64,000 nt of DNA from positions 34,634,801-34,698,800 of the forward strand of contig CM022670.1 of assembly GCA_012295275.1 (NCBI GenBank). Reading direction: 5' to 3'. Within the stretch, counting starts at the first letter, position 1. Each line of letters opens with the position of its first letter. The notes beneath the pieces are model-generated. The model was not told where the DNA came from. It saw nothing but the letters and a program-made list of their open reading frames with translations, and ran no database searches. A program made the position numbers and the translations under genes. Source of the stretch: Chrysomallon squamiferum (taxonomy: Eukaryota > Mollusca > Gastropoda > Neomphalida > Peltospiridae). This document shows, one piece after another, positions 24,701-38,700 of the stretch.

Positions 24701-27700
24701 ATTCTTCAGTTCCTGTATTGAATATAAGAATGTTAATTAAAATTATACTGAGAGGATCATCATAATTATGATTTTTTTTTAATTCATACCAAAATAACAT
24801 GTAAATATGTATACTCAAATATTAATTAATAATTACAAAAATAAATATTGGGGAAAATGGCAATTTTTTTTTATTATTAGCAGTTTTGACCAAAAGATAC
24901 AAAAAAGATATTCTGAATTACATAATTTACATCCTCAATATTACAAAATGTTCAAAACAGAAAAGTGAAAAATAGAATCTGTTGTTACCTGAGTCATTTC
25001 ATGTTTGAGTTTTTCCACAGCACAAGCGTTTCTCTGTAAGCCATTAGACACTACAGCCAGGAGTTGCTTCAGTGTGGCTACATCTTCTTGTACTTTCAAC
25101 ATCGGCTTTGTCGACATCCTTGCTATTCCCTCACGTACACTCTTCTCTTCCTTGACATATTTTCTATTAGAAAAAAAAAAAAAAAAAAAAAACCAATAAA
25201 TTATTAGCAATTAATAATAAAAAATGAAATAATTTTTACAAAATTCTGGATAAATTCCATTTTAAATAAGGTAAATGCATTTTTAGCTGACATACTTATG
25301 TGCCACATTTTTGATTAAAAAGAAGAAAAATTGATACTTTTTTTTTCAAAAGATGAATATTATAGCATTACATCAACATAGAACAGATAATATGAAATAT
25401 GAATGATTATCTTAACATTTTTTTTCCAAGCAAAGACTATAATTAGCTAATCGATACTTGTGTAAAAAGAAGAGGAATATTATTGAATATTCTACTCACT
25501 GGAAGGAATCAACAGTTTCAACCAATAAATCTGGAATATTTGATTCCTTGAGAGCCTTCCCATCACTGAAATAAGAAACAAAACTATAATTATGTACACA
25601 CACTTTACTAGATAAGATATAAAACTGTTTACATATATATATTTAAAAAATGCTAAATGATAAAATAAATAAATACGTGTAGCATTAAAATTAGTAAGCA
25701 GAATATTTCTTTAATCATGACACAATATGAACATTATCTTTAAAAACAGGATTTTATTCAACAAACATAAGTTCGTCCAAATTTAAATTACTAAGAATTT
25801 AATCCATAATGGAATAAAATTTGAATGATAAGAAAAAACTCAAACCTAGTTTTTCCTGATGTCCCTGATGTACCTGTAAAATTAAAATAAATATTCAGTA
25901 GAGGTAAATCAAAAGGATCCCAAAATAATAAAAACATTATTATATTAAACATGGCAAATGATTAAAAAATATTTCAGTATTGATTTTTCTTATAATAAAA
26001 ATTTAAGGTTGAAATTTTACCTGTTCCTGCTGCAGATGTTTTTGGATCCACTCCACCTAGACCAATTGTTGCAGTGGTAGTTGTGACAGTATTGAATATG
26101 CTACCTGGTGCAGATGCCCCTGAACTTGCTGGATTTGTAGCAAATAAACTCAAGCCAGTACCTCCTCCTACAATTATAAAAAAAATATATATATATATAT
26201 ATATTCACAAATATATAATTTGACCTAACCTTACACCACGATCTGTAATCAAGAAGACATAACAGGAAATTATTCTTTTATAATAAATAACTCAATTTGA
26301 TTTTTAAACCACTTTCAAGAAAATATACCTAAATGAAAAAAAACAAAATTATTGAAATATGTCAAAAATGTTTTAAGAAAAAAGTCTAATAAAAAAAAAA
26401 AAATATATATAAAATCTAATAAATAAAATAAATTAAATGAATAAAGTGGACTTTACATTCTTATTCAAAATAAAAAATAATGAAGCCTGCACATTTAAAC
26501 AGAAAAAGAAGATGCAATAAAAGAATGATTTTAAAATTCTAACCCAGAGCTGAAGATGAAGTGGTGGTCTTTCCAAAGTTTAATCCTGGTAGTCCAGTTG
26601 ATGCACTGGTTGATGTGATTGATCCAAAACTTAAACCTGTGCTGGTTGATGTGGTTGATGCCAACCCTAATCCCAAACCAGTTGAAGCCTGCAGGAGTAG
26701 AACAGTTTTCAGAAATGGCTAACTTGTAAAATACAGAAACCTGGCACTATGTAAGATGTTCATTTAAGCACTTTTCAGAAAATTGAGTTTTATCTTTATG
26801 ATGATTAAGTTAGTTTTATTGTTGGTATGTTTCATATATGCCATTTTTGGTTACGATTTAATTTTTAAAACCGATATTATAATTGCTAATGCCAATCAAT
26901 AAAAACATCAAAAAATGTGTACGTGTTTTTCATATATACACATATGCATAAAGTAAGACAGAACTAAATTGTTACTAAAAAATAAAATTATAATATCAAG
27001 AAAGCAGTAACAAAAAATATGCTATACAACCAACCTGTGTAACAGTACCACCAAGAGAAAATCCTGTTGGGGCAGTTGTCTTGGCCAAACCAAATCCTCC
27101 TAGTAACGAACCAGTGGCAGTTGTTGCTGCTGCTGCTGATGATGGAGCACTCAGAGAAAACCCCACTGTTGGCTTAGTAGTTGCAGGAGTTGCACCCAGA
27201 GTGAATCCAGAAGTTGGTGTAGCTCCAAAATTCAGGGCTGTACTAGTAATGGGCTGTCCACCAAATGTCAAACCAGAAGCTGTAGAAATGATTAAAAAAA
27301 AGAAATAATAATAATAAAAAAATATAATAAATTAAAATAATAATTTAAAAATTATATTTTAAGAGATTGTTGCTGAAGGAACATTTGACAAAAAGGAATG
27401 ATGAAAGTGTTATCTGTGTACAACAGCAATATGAGTTTTGATCAGTAACTGAGTAAATAAGGTTGAACTTTGATATAACTCAAATTTTACAAGGCTGGTA
27501 GGAATTAAAAAGAAAATAAATGTAAAAATACAATTTCAGGTTCCCTTATTTGAAAGGTAAGGGATTACAATTATTTTGGGTTTTGGAATTCAAGGAAGAG
27601 AGCTTGAGAATAGGATCCAAGTATAAATACAAAATTCACATATAATTAGACTTAAACAGATGGTCTACAAGTATTTTTAAAATATATTTTGTGTATGAAA

Positions 27701-28696
27701 TGAAATCTGTTTAAGCCAAACCACCCCAAAACTACAAGTATCACTGTCAGGTGCTTGAGAAAAATTCCAAATTTTAGATAAGGGATTCTTAACAGTTAAT
27801 ATTTATAAAGTAATAAATTATGAATATTAAAATGTGTAAAGTAAAATAAATATTCATTCAGCTGGTTTTGCTTTTTATGGAAAAAAATCATGTTTATAAT
27901 TTTAAGACTTACAGGTAGCTGGTGTTGTTAGTGATCCTCCAAATGTAAATCTGAAAAACAACCAAAACACATTACAGTGATTACTTAATACTTATGTACC
28001 ATTTTACCAAATCATTTTATGTTTTATCATACTCTTGAACATTATTAAACAAAAATAAATAATAATAATAAAAATAATAATTGAATACATAAACAATGAA
28101 AAGTAAGTTATATCACTAGTCTAATGATATACAATCCAACTTGAGTTTGACAGATAAATTTAAAAAATAACTTTGTTCCTGAAGTACTGACTCACAAACT
28201 TTAAGTTTATATGGGCCACCAATCAGTGACTCAAAAAGTGTTCTGAAGCCTGAAAAAAGTACTGCTTTTACATTTATGTACTGTCTCATAAGAACATAAG
28301 TTCATTCATACTTTGAAAAAAAAAAAAAAAAGACTTTGTCAAACGAATGTGGAGTTAGACAGTAAAATATCATCTTTTTATTTTTCATTTACCAGCATAA
28401 AAATAAATAACATCAAAAGATTCACTAAAATCTCAGTCAGAAAGGCGCAGATGTAAATTGGAAGATAATCAGCCAAATTCTGAAATTGTAGTTAACTGAT
28501 AATCGGTTGATTCACAACTGATCCAAACTCAAATACAAAATGAGTTTCCTTCTGGGGTTTTCATGTGGATGTCATAAGTAAAAATACTAAAATATAATTA
28601 AATTTGACAGTTCATAAATATAATTTAAAAATTAAGTCTATACCCGCCAGGAGTTGTAGTAGCTGAAGGTGCTTGACCAAACGCAAAACCAGACAT
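21800..28696 (-). CDS. NUP58: Nucleoporin NUP58 (p58/p45)
   Basis: Fourteen minus-strand coding exons are 28696-28644, 27950-27913, 27279-27035, 26688-26544, 26167-26021, 25873-25846, 25565-25500, 25163-24989, 24712-24633, 24154-24036, 23573-23491, 23060-22859, 22319-22239 and 21987-21800 (TGA), giving 549 residues against about 599 in human. Junction phases agree at all 13 introns. Residues 1-219 are Gly/Thr/Ser-rich with FG-type repeats (FAFG, FTFGG, LNFG, GFSLG). The coiled-coil core (about 225-430) carries KYVKEEKSVREGIARMS, MLKVQEDVATLKQLL, EYFQHLVEEFE and IALAAQLQQVHESVK. The short tail ends PLQLQKPPIGAKRGKR, like the vertebrate C-terminus. NUP58 forms the central-channel Nup62-Nup58-Nup54 complex of the nuclear pore. 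The exon 10 donor (24036) was chosen by phase over a later in-frame continuation. The FG region is shorter than in vertebrates. Confidence 0.95.
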
Positions 28697-28866
28697 ATTT
28701 GCGCTCAAGAGAAAATTAAAAGGATAGTCTCGACAGAGGTAGCCGTTTATAAATTTGTTGTATGTAAATTCCACCCATTAAAAAATCCTGAAAATTAAAA
28801 AATATATATCTTGTTATTATTAATAATTTGTTGATATAATTTTAATTTAGCACGAAATTAATATAA

Positions 28867-28903
<37 letters not shown>

Positions 28904-29380
28904 TCGTCCAATTTTTTATTATTATTATTGTTATTATAATTATATGTTGTTGCAGTTTTTTCGTTGGTTTATTTAATCAATGACATGATTCTAAGATTAA
29001 TAAATGTTGTAATTTCAGATACAAATAAGAACGTGAAATATTTGGATACATAGTCTTTGAAGACCCTTTTAACGCTTTCCATCCGAATAACTTTTTGTAT
29101 CTTTATAGCAAGATAATCGAGGTTGCTACCTGCAGATACGGATGGTTTCCGGTTTGATAATTTATTTATGATTAAGGGATTATAAAAAAGAAAAAACGTA
29201 ACGTGAATTCCAAATATATTTATTGAAGAAAAATAATAAAATATCTGTTGAGCCTTCTCATTTATAATATTATATTTGTCGAATTTTGATTTTTATAATC
29301 CTGAACCGGTGGGGTGGTGTCATGGCGCAGCTGTCTGCTACAGTTTAATCTGGTAGAATACAGCATCCAACTGTAACAAA
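28697..29380. promoter_or_regulatory. Bidirectional promoter region of NUP58 and MTMR
   Basis: Only 684 bp separate the start codons of the two divergent genes. An (AAT)n tract lies at about 28867-28904. On the minus strand a likely acceptor at 28789-28788 and a donor at 29129-29128 (TGCAG then gtagca) suggest a spliced NUP58 leader. An ETS-like CCGGAA lies on the minus strand near 29150. These elements are inferred from motif and position. Confidence 0.5.
28867..28904. repeat. (AAT)n microsatellite in the bidirectional promoter
   Basis: An AAT run lies between the NUP58 and MTMR start codons, where length change could alter promoter spacing. Confidence 0.9.
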
Positions 29381-31784
29381 ATGGACCACATAAAGACTCC
29401 AAAGGTAATCATAAAAAATAACAAAAAGCAATGATGGTAATATGGAATACCTTAAATGTAAATAACTATTGATTATTTACTTTTTAGCAGTTAAAATTTG
29501 CTTGCACTTTTGTTTTTATAGGTGTTGTCAGGTTGACACACTTCCATTTCGTTAATCTATGTCATGACGGCATCAAAGTTAATGTTCCGTGCTTACTTAT
29601 GTTAATTATTGTCTGAATATTTTTACAAGCTGTGTTAGCGACTATGAAGTGCAATGCCACCGGAAATGAAGGTAGGGATTGTTTTTGGGTAGTCGGATAA
29701 GAGGGCACGATACAGCACTTTAGTGAGACATAATGTTACATGTATGATTGTGTAATAAATAAATGAGTTGTTATTATAGTGAACTGTTCTAAAAATATCA
29801 TATCATATGGTGACATATTTTTAGGAAAATATGGTGACAGATAATTTGTTCCATATTTGACATTTTGGTATATTTAATTTGAGATAAAAACAAACAAGTA
29901 TAAAAACCAAATAATTTGATGATGCAGCAGATCATTTTTAAGGGATATAGTTCTGAAATATGTAACAGTTGACTCTGTCCAAATTATATTACTTTTGGAC
30001 TAAACAAACATTTGTCAAAAATTCAGAACAATATAATTTAAACAATTAAGCATTTTATTTATTTATATATTTATATATTTTTATTATTTTATTTTTATAT
30101 GTCCATATTTAAAATCTCTTTAATAATAAAATAAACCTACCAACCACAAGTAAAAACAGCAACATCCAACTGCCATGATTTTTAAAGATTATCAACCTTT
30201 TTATTGTTGCTGATCAAATTTAAGCATTCATAGTACAATTTTGTCATTTTCTTTAATGTTAGCTATATTGAGAACAATGCCTGTTGTACTCATCAATTAT
30301 TTATTTTATACTATGACATCCAACAGCTAAACTGTGAGACACCACTGTTTCAGACACCTAATTAGATATTGATTACTATATGTATAGGAAATTGTTACTT
30401 AAAAATTCTAATGAGATGGTGTGTTTGTGACCATTTGAAAAGAAATAAAAAAAAAGACAAAAACAAAAGACAAAATTACAGAATGTAAGAATATTAATTT
30501 TTTCAGGCTTCAAATCACTTTTTGGTGATCACTCTGCCTAATTATATGTAAGATGATTATTTATTTGTAATAATATTTTAAGTTTAAACTGTAGAAATTT
30601 ATTTTATTTTATATGTATTTCTTTCTGATTTTACCAAAATGCATTTATTTTTATTCTGGTTATTTTATTTTGTTTATGTGTTCATGAATAGTCTCATTTG
30701 CTTTGATTTAATAACAGATGAAGATATATATTTTAAGTACAGATATGTAATCCAAAATCTTCAAAAGTAGTATAAAATGAATATATAGAATAAGAAACTG
30801 TTAATCAATCATTTTACATTGTTTACTTTAGACTGTATTAATGTTTTTCCATAAAGGAACAAAAACTGTAAGATCATTAAAATGAATGAATTTTATATGT
30901 ATTTAAAAATATTTTAATTCGTTGGCAACATTGTAAGATTTCAGTGTTTTGTATGGAATGTAGCAATATGAAGATAATTATAATTAATATTTAGTAAAAG
31001 GAACAAATATGTGTGTGTATGTGGAAATTGTTTTATGACAAATGTTAATGCATGGAGATCTTCATATGTTAAAAGGCATAACAGTTTAGTGATAATTCTA
31101 GTTAAAAAATAATACAGGTACAAGTACATCTCGTCTGCACTTGATATCACCATTGAAATATTTTGTTTTTCAAGTATATATTCAAATAATAAATGAGTAA
31201 ATGATTATGGTTTGAAATTGTTCAGTTTGTAAAAAAGAGCAGCATGTACTTGAGGATAGTGTTTGGTTATGTTTCCGTTTATATGTCACCACTGCAATTA
31301 TGATATATTAAAACCTGAATTGATTAAATGTTATTATTAATGGGTTATTCACTGACATGCATAGATTTAGTTTGATGAGAAAAAGATGAACTGTCACTAC
31401 CATTTCATGGCTCTCTCTCCTTTGTTATCAATTAATAACATATGATGATTTAAATGTACTTTACCACAGCTAGGACATACATCATAGACTTTGATACCAT
31501 GGCTGGATCTGGGAATTGCCTGATTGATCTGATGACCTATCATACCTCTATGTTACAACTAAAAATTTTTATAAATTTTCTGATTTCAAAAACAATTTGC
31601 ACCATCATAAATCAGTGATTTCAGTGACATATTCTCAATAATATATAGGTTATTTGTTAATAAATACTCCTTCCTATATTCTAATTACTGTTGATGTAGG
31701 CAGGTTTACAGATAATATGAGATATCCTGTTCAAATCTGATAAATATTAGATTCCAATTTTAAGATTTAAAAATGTATGTTATT

Positions 31785-31829
<45 letters not shown>

Positions 31830-34800
31830 TTAATAACAAAAATGTTATATATTTCATTTATTGGAATAAAATTGGATTGTGTTATATTTCAAAACTGGTT
31901 ATTTTATAATTATATTTGGTCAAGTCAGAAATTTAAATATCATGCCATTTTTGTTGTAAGTACATGTGTAAAAATTAAAACCTAAGTTATTTTGTAGTCA
32001 TCTTTTATCAGGTTATATATAAACATATATATATCTTTACTTGAAAGTCTATAAAATAATGAAATAATATTTTACAACATTTAAAATTTAATTTATCACT
32101 GGTTTCTTTTATCTATACTTTTTTAAAATTTTAGAATGTTATCAAAATTTTTTTATATTTTGTTGTACCATTTACTATATAATTTCATAGTTAAAGCTGG
32201 TTATTGTTTTTTTTTTCATCATAATTTTTTATTTTTTATTTTTTGTATATATATTTTTTTGGTTTTCCCCAGATTGTTTAATAACACGTCAAATATTTTA
32301 TCATTATAATTTATTAGTGAACAAAAACATATTTTTGCTGTAATTGTGATAAAAGCAAAAACCTGCTGTTGTAATTGAATGAACTAGTGCTACTGATATT
32401 TAGGAAGATGTGTTCTATTGTGCTTTGGCTGAAATAGAAAACATTGTAACAGATTTTCTGATGAAAATATTCTGTAACCTGTCATACATCAATTTAGAGA
32501 TCTGCCACAGATTTTAAGCCTGGGAGGTTCTACACAATTTCAGTAGCAGGTTTTTGATGTATGCATGAAAATCTGATAATTTTTCTATAAAAGTAAAAAA
32601 AAAAAAAAGAAAGAAGATTGAATTAATGAATATTAGCTTAACAATATTTCATTGTATTTTATTATTAATTGTTATTAGGTATCAAGTATCATGGTCTTTG
32701 TGTAAATAATATATAAAAGAAAATTACTGTTGCAATTCTGTTTGTCAGCCATGATGGCTCTTTTATGCTTACCTTCCCAGAAAAATGTATGTCATGATCT
32801 TTGATGTATATTATATGGTTTTCTGGTTAGAATGGAAAATACTTCAGTGGATATATTGAAAAAAAAAAAAAAAAAATCTTCTCATGATTTCTTGTGAATA
32901 AAACTGAATTTCCAGAACAACAAAAAAAAACCCAGAAAAGAAGAACTTCAAGGCTTAGACTTTTAAGACTAAATAAATTAAAAACTGTCCATTTATTTAT
33001 TTATTTACTTATTTACTTACTTACTTACTTATTTTTTAATATTTAAAAAAGTTTTGAATCATAGTACAACCGTTAGTTTAAAAGTCTGAGTGACATTATT
33101 TCTTTTTTTAAACTTTTATATAATTTGATCAATTGCAGAGAACATTCTTTGGAGATAGTAACAAAATGTTTAATCAGACTGAGTCACTAACGTAATGATC
33201 ATATGATACAGCTGTACAGTATTTATAAACACAAATATAAAAAAAGTTATTAATTACATCAGTTTGTATGAACTTTAACTGCAATTACATTATTCATGTA
33301 TGTTCAGTCTGAAAATATTTTACTGTAATAAAGATAAATTTTATTTTTATTTTTATTTCAAAGTTTAATTTAATATAAAAATTGTTCGTGAATTTAATTT
33401 TTTAAGATATTGTTTTATGAAAACTTGCAGATACTCAGATAATTAAAGAAAAAGACAAAACAAACAAAAAACACCAAAATAACAAAAGTTTAAGAGACTT
33501 TTTTCAATTAATGTTTGATAAAATGGTTTTGTATTGAATTTATTGATTATAATAATTTGTTTCAGCTGTACTTGCTTATCAGTAAACACTTTTAAAATAA
33601 TTTTTATTATTTTTATTTTTCTGCTTCTTTGTCCTTTAACTGTTATATGCATGAATTATGGATATAACTGACAGATGAATTATTGTTTATAAAAATCACC
33701 ACTTTAGTAAATAATATAATAATAACAGTTTGATTTTTATGATAAATATACAGTGTTTATTCCTCTTCATTTATTTATTTTTTATTTATTTATACTGTTT
33801 ATATTAACTTTAATCAAGTGTTCTTATCTTTTATTTTTTGATTATTGGATGTTTCTATTTAAAAACTGGTTTAAAGGTTTGTGTTCATATGTATATGTTA
33901 AAATAGTAACATAACTTTAAAGAACTGACAGAATAATTGAGAATTTTAATAAATTATTACTTTACGAACCACTGGAAGTATTACTGATGCAAATCAATTA
34001 AGCCATTAAAATATTGGTGATGAACCATTTATCAATAACAGATCAATATTCATGACATTTCTGAATCTTAATAAATGACTTTTACTTGGGTGATCATTTG
34101 TACAAGAGCTGTTTTTTATCCTCACTTTAGAAGGGAAAAAAAAAATGAAAAGAAAAAAGATAAACATTGAGATTAATATTTCTGCAGTATAAATAATTAA
34201 ATATAACTATGGGGCTCTAAATTACACACACATGATCTTTGGTAAAAATGAAAAGTCTAGTTGGATGATAATAATAAAAAAAAAAAAAAAAAATATTAAA
34301 ATAATGAATTATTGATTACAGAACTAAAATCTGAAGATTAATTTTAAAATTCATTGTGGGAAATTATGGTGATATTCTGAGAGACATGAATAATGCAATG
34401 GTTATATTACTGAATATATTCATAAAGAAGTATATGCACTGGACATGAAGACAAATGATATATTGATGAGAACTCTTAACTAAAATATTATTATTCAAAA
34501 TGAAATATAAGAATGAATAATGTGCATTTTAAGATTTTTAAATTTTTTTTTTTTTAAATCATTGATTTTTTATTTACAGTAAAGCAGAATTTTATTTCCT
34601 TGTTGAAGCAAATGTTATTTTTATACTTGTTTATTTCCTCAATTTGCCATGATTAAGTAACATAAGAAATCACATCATTGGAATAATCAATGACAGAGTA
34701 ATAAATTGAATCACTGCACAATAGTTTCATTTTCAACAATTAACTGTAATCACATCTTGTAACAGAAATAGTAAAGATTTGACCTTGGCTTGGAAATACC

Positions 34801-35719
34801 AAATGCAATGGCATTCATGTTTTCAAATGAATGCAACAATTGCTGGAAATGAAGTTGTAAACAGGATGTCCCATTAATGCACACTTGTCTTGTAGATGTT
34901 GTTAACTTTTGGTTTAATTATTGGAATCCCTATCAAGATCAGATTCTAATCTACAGAAATCCATTTCAATAAGCCACAGTTCTTCATAGAAGGTAGCAAA
35001 TGGTTATTGTCTAACAAATCAGAATTTAGTGTTAATTTTGTGAATCATCATCACTAGTACTGTTTTCTGCCACATATCTAGATGTATGTGTAATGGAATA
35101 AGGTTATTTCAGGTCAGAAATATAACATGTTTCATGGAGAAACATCAGTTCATGGTCTCCTTCACATCATTATAAAGAACACTTACACTTTCTTTATTAA
35201 TATCAATGCACTGTACTTCTCTTTGCACCCAGATATTGTTCCTATATTTTTTTTTTTTTTTTCATGATAGTATAATCAGTGTTATGGAGAGGCCTGCATT
35301 GTGATCCTTGATAAAGCTACTTCAGAATTTCTGACATGAATTTTATCAGCCAGTTCATGGACAAGTGAAGTTACTTCAGAATATGGGAAAGTTGATATGA
35401 GTTTTACTGGTCTGAGCATGATGTTTATGCCAGACCATTCCCAAAAGGTTGCAAGCATTGATTAGATCATGTTGTAAACACACGTGCTATTGACTCTCTT
35501 CTCTCAGCTAGGTAATTATTGATACTAAAGTGTTCTCTGAGGAGCCACATGCACATTATTTAACATTTATCAGTTCTGAACAGGAATAAATCATTAAAAT
35601 TTATATTGAGTTACTTGGCTGCCAGTATAAGCTGGAAATATATAAAACTATGTTTGTTGATTTAGTGGTTCACGTAGAACATTGCTGAAACTATTTGATC
35701 ATGCAGACAAAAACTTAAA

Positions 35720-35761
<42 letters not shown>

Positions 35762-38700
35762 ACAGAGACTAGTGAAGAGCATTAAGCATTTAAATATTTA
35801 CTGCAAATACACCATTTGACTGACTGAAATTATCCAAATGGGAACTGTTTGTGAAATATTATCTTTGCAATCTTTGTATTCATTTTACACCTCCAGTTAA
35901 TTATGTATGTTTACAACTATGATTTCTTTTAATGTTCTCAGGCTCTTTTCCGAATTAAAAGATAAATTTGAAAAGAGGGATTGCTTGTGATCGTATGCAT
36001 CTTCCCACTTAGCTCTAAATTGGATCTGATTCTTGGATACAGTCCAATAACTTCTTCAGGCTCTTCTTAGCCCTTTGGCCATCAAGTCTGGTGATTCTGA
36101 TCGTTCGATAACATAAAATGTGACGATTTTTATAGTCTTTAATAATACAGTGTTGTAACATTTTGTCTCCATCACACTGAAAAGAACAGACATCAGCCTG
36201 TATCTTCAGCAATTCAATTATCAGTAGATAATTTATTTACTATCCAATTCTAATGATTGTAGTGTGTTTAAGATGAGTCTGAAGGAAGTTAGTAAAAATT
36301 GATGAGTTCTAAGAGCAATAAGAACAGAGCCAAAATTTGGGGTGGTATAATCACTGTCCAATTTGAATGTTGTACTTGTTCATCTACATCTTATTTGCTT
36401 TCCATTGGTTGGATGGTTTCAACAGCATCTGTCTGGTAACAGGGTAAAATCTCATTATCTCAGTTTGGTATATTGTAACTGCTGCAGTAATCTTCACTGT
36501 AGTGAATCAATAGGAATTCTGAATTATTCTTGCCGTGGGGCAGATAGTAATTTGCACAGAGTTATGAAAATCTGAGACGTATATTGAATTTTATCACTTA
36601 ATTTTTGAATTAGTGGAAAGATTACTGGGAATAATGACAGGATATATTGGTATTAAATTTCTCATATTGATCAGTTTTTCAAATAACTGATCTGGAATGC
36701 TGTATTACTAAAACGAGTTTGGTGGTTCCTTTCTTGATTTCTAAAACGCAGTTCAGAAAAATTATGTATGAGACATTGTCATTGTGAAGTTTTATTATTC
36801 ACAGTGCACAGAATGTTAATTGAACTTTTGATATGCATTGTGATTAATACAAAAATAAACTTTGGTTTTGGTTTTTTGCACTTTTTAAAATTATAAGCCT
36901 TTCAGTTCTCTTGTACATGAAAGAACATTGATATCTGCAACAACAGCAAAAATATATGTCACTGATTAACTTAGGTACATGCTAAATGTTTCTTCTGATA
37001 TATTTTAAAATTCAATTAGCTAATTCTTACATACTTATTGCCATAAACTAACAAATTAATTATTGCAAATTGTATATAATGAAATAGAAGGAAAGTCTGA
37101 AAAGGTTTCAATATGAGCATAAATAGAGATAATAGATGTCAGAGAGCAGGTCACAATAATGCTGGATTATAAATACACTCTACAGTTTTTCAGGGTACAG
37201 AAAGTGTCTGAATGAATAATCAAATACTTGATGACATCTTGAAATATTTTTCTTTTATTCAGTGTCATTTTTTTCGTTTCTTTTCTTCTTATTATTTTTG
37301 GAATGATGATGAAATGAAAGAGGAAATCAGATTTCAAAAATTGCTATTACTGGTCAGCATCAACAGATTTTTTATATGCATTTTCCTAGAAGTAGGAAAT
37401 TACATAATGACTACTTTGATACACTAGATATAGGATATTGCCATATGCTGCTGAGTATGGAAAATGGCTCAATTGGTGTCCAGAGGAAAATTGAACCTGC
37501 ATTCCATCATGCCTTTTGTGATTGCACTACCACTGAGCTAAAACATCCTCCAATAGCCTTTGGTATAAATCTAATTAATCAAAAGAGTTCTTAATTCTGG
37601 ATTTAAAAGGTTTGAAAAAATTGTTACAAATTATAGTAACATTTCTTTACTTTTCTTCCTTTGCTTTTACTTTAAAGAAATTATTTCCAGAAAGGTTTTG
37701 AAAAAAATGGTTACAAATTATAGTAACATTTCTTTACTTTTCTCCTTTGCTTTTACTTGTAAGAAATTATTTCCAGAAAGATTGTTTTAATATGACACAG
37801 AATAAGCTGTAATACATGAATTAGGGCCTGAAACAACAGGCTGATGAGACAGTATGGGAGGTTTAATGATGTGGAAATCTGTATAACTTAATGTTGAAAT
37901 TTTCAAAGATATCATTTTGAATAAATGTAAATACTCATCAGACGTCATTGTGGTGATGTCCTTAAAAAGTCAAAGAAACTGATCTTCCAGAATCTTAACT
38001 CAAACCATGAGTGGAAAGTAGACAAAAATTATTTTAAAGCAAATCAATATTTTGTGCTTCTGTGCAGCATAATGCAGAGGGTTCTTTCATTTTGAACAGT
38101 TTTAAAATAAGTGTTTGCAGACGATCCACACACTGGACCATCAAATGGATTTAAAAAAAAAAAAAAAATATTAAAGTAATATTCGCTTTATGAGAAATAT
38201 TCCTAATTTAGAACAGTTCAGCTCCTTATTTGACTTTTAATCTTTTTTCTTTTTCATATTTATTTTATTTTATTTTTTTTAATTTTGTTTCCTGTTCAGA
38301 TTTATTTATGAAAGTACTTTTTTGTGTCATCCAGTTCTTTAATTGATTGACATACTTAGACAACTCGGCCATATCTAATGGTTTACTAACGTATGTTTAC
38401 AGCAGCATAGCAGGACCCATTTTGAGTGTAATTGCATTATGAGTAAATACTCAATAATTAAACAGCAATTTACTGCCTAGAGGTTAACACACATTAGCAA
38501 TATTTATCATCAATCCACCTGAAAATTATTTGGTTGGTCTCTTAATATCCCTTTGTTGTTCCCAGCACACAATTGCGTTTATAATGTTTTAGCTGCAGTA
38601 ATATTAACACAATATTTGTTCAGTGTAATTATGAGAGATGATTGATGTTTGATGTCAAAGGTGTGGATGCTGCTGTATGTCACAGTTGTAATATTTGATT

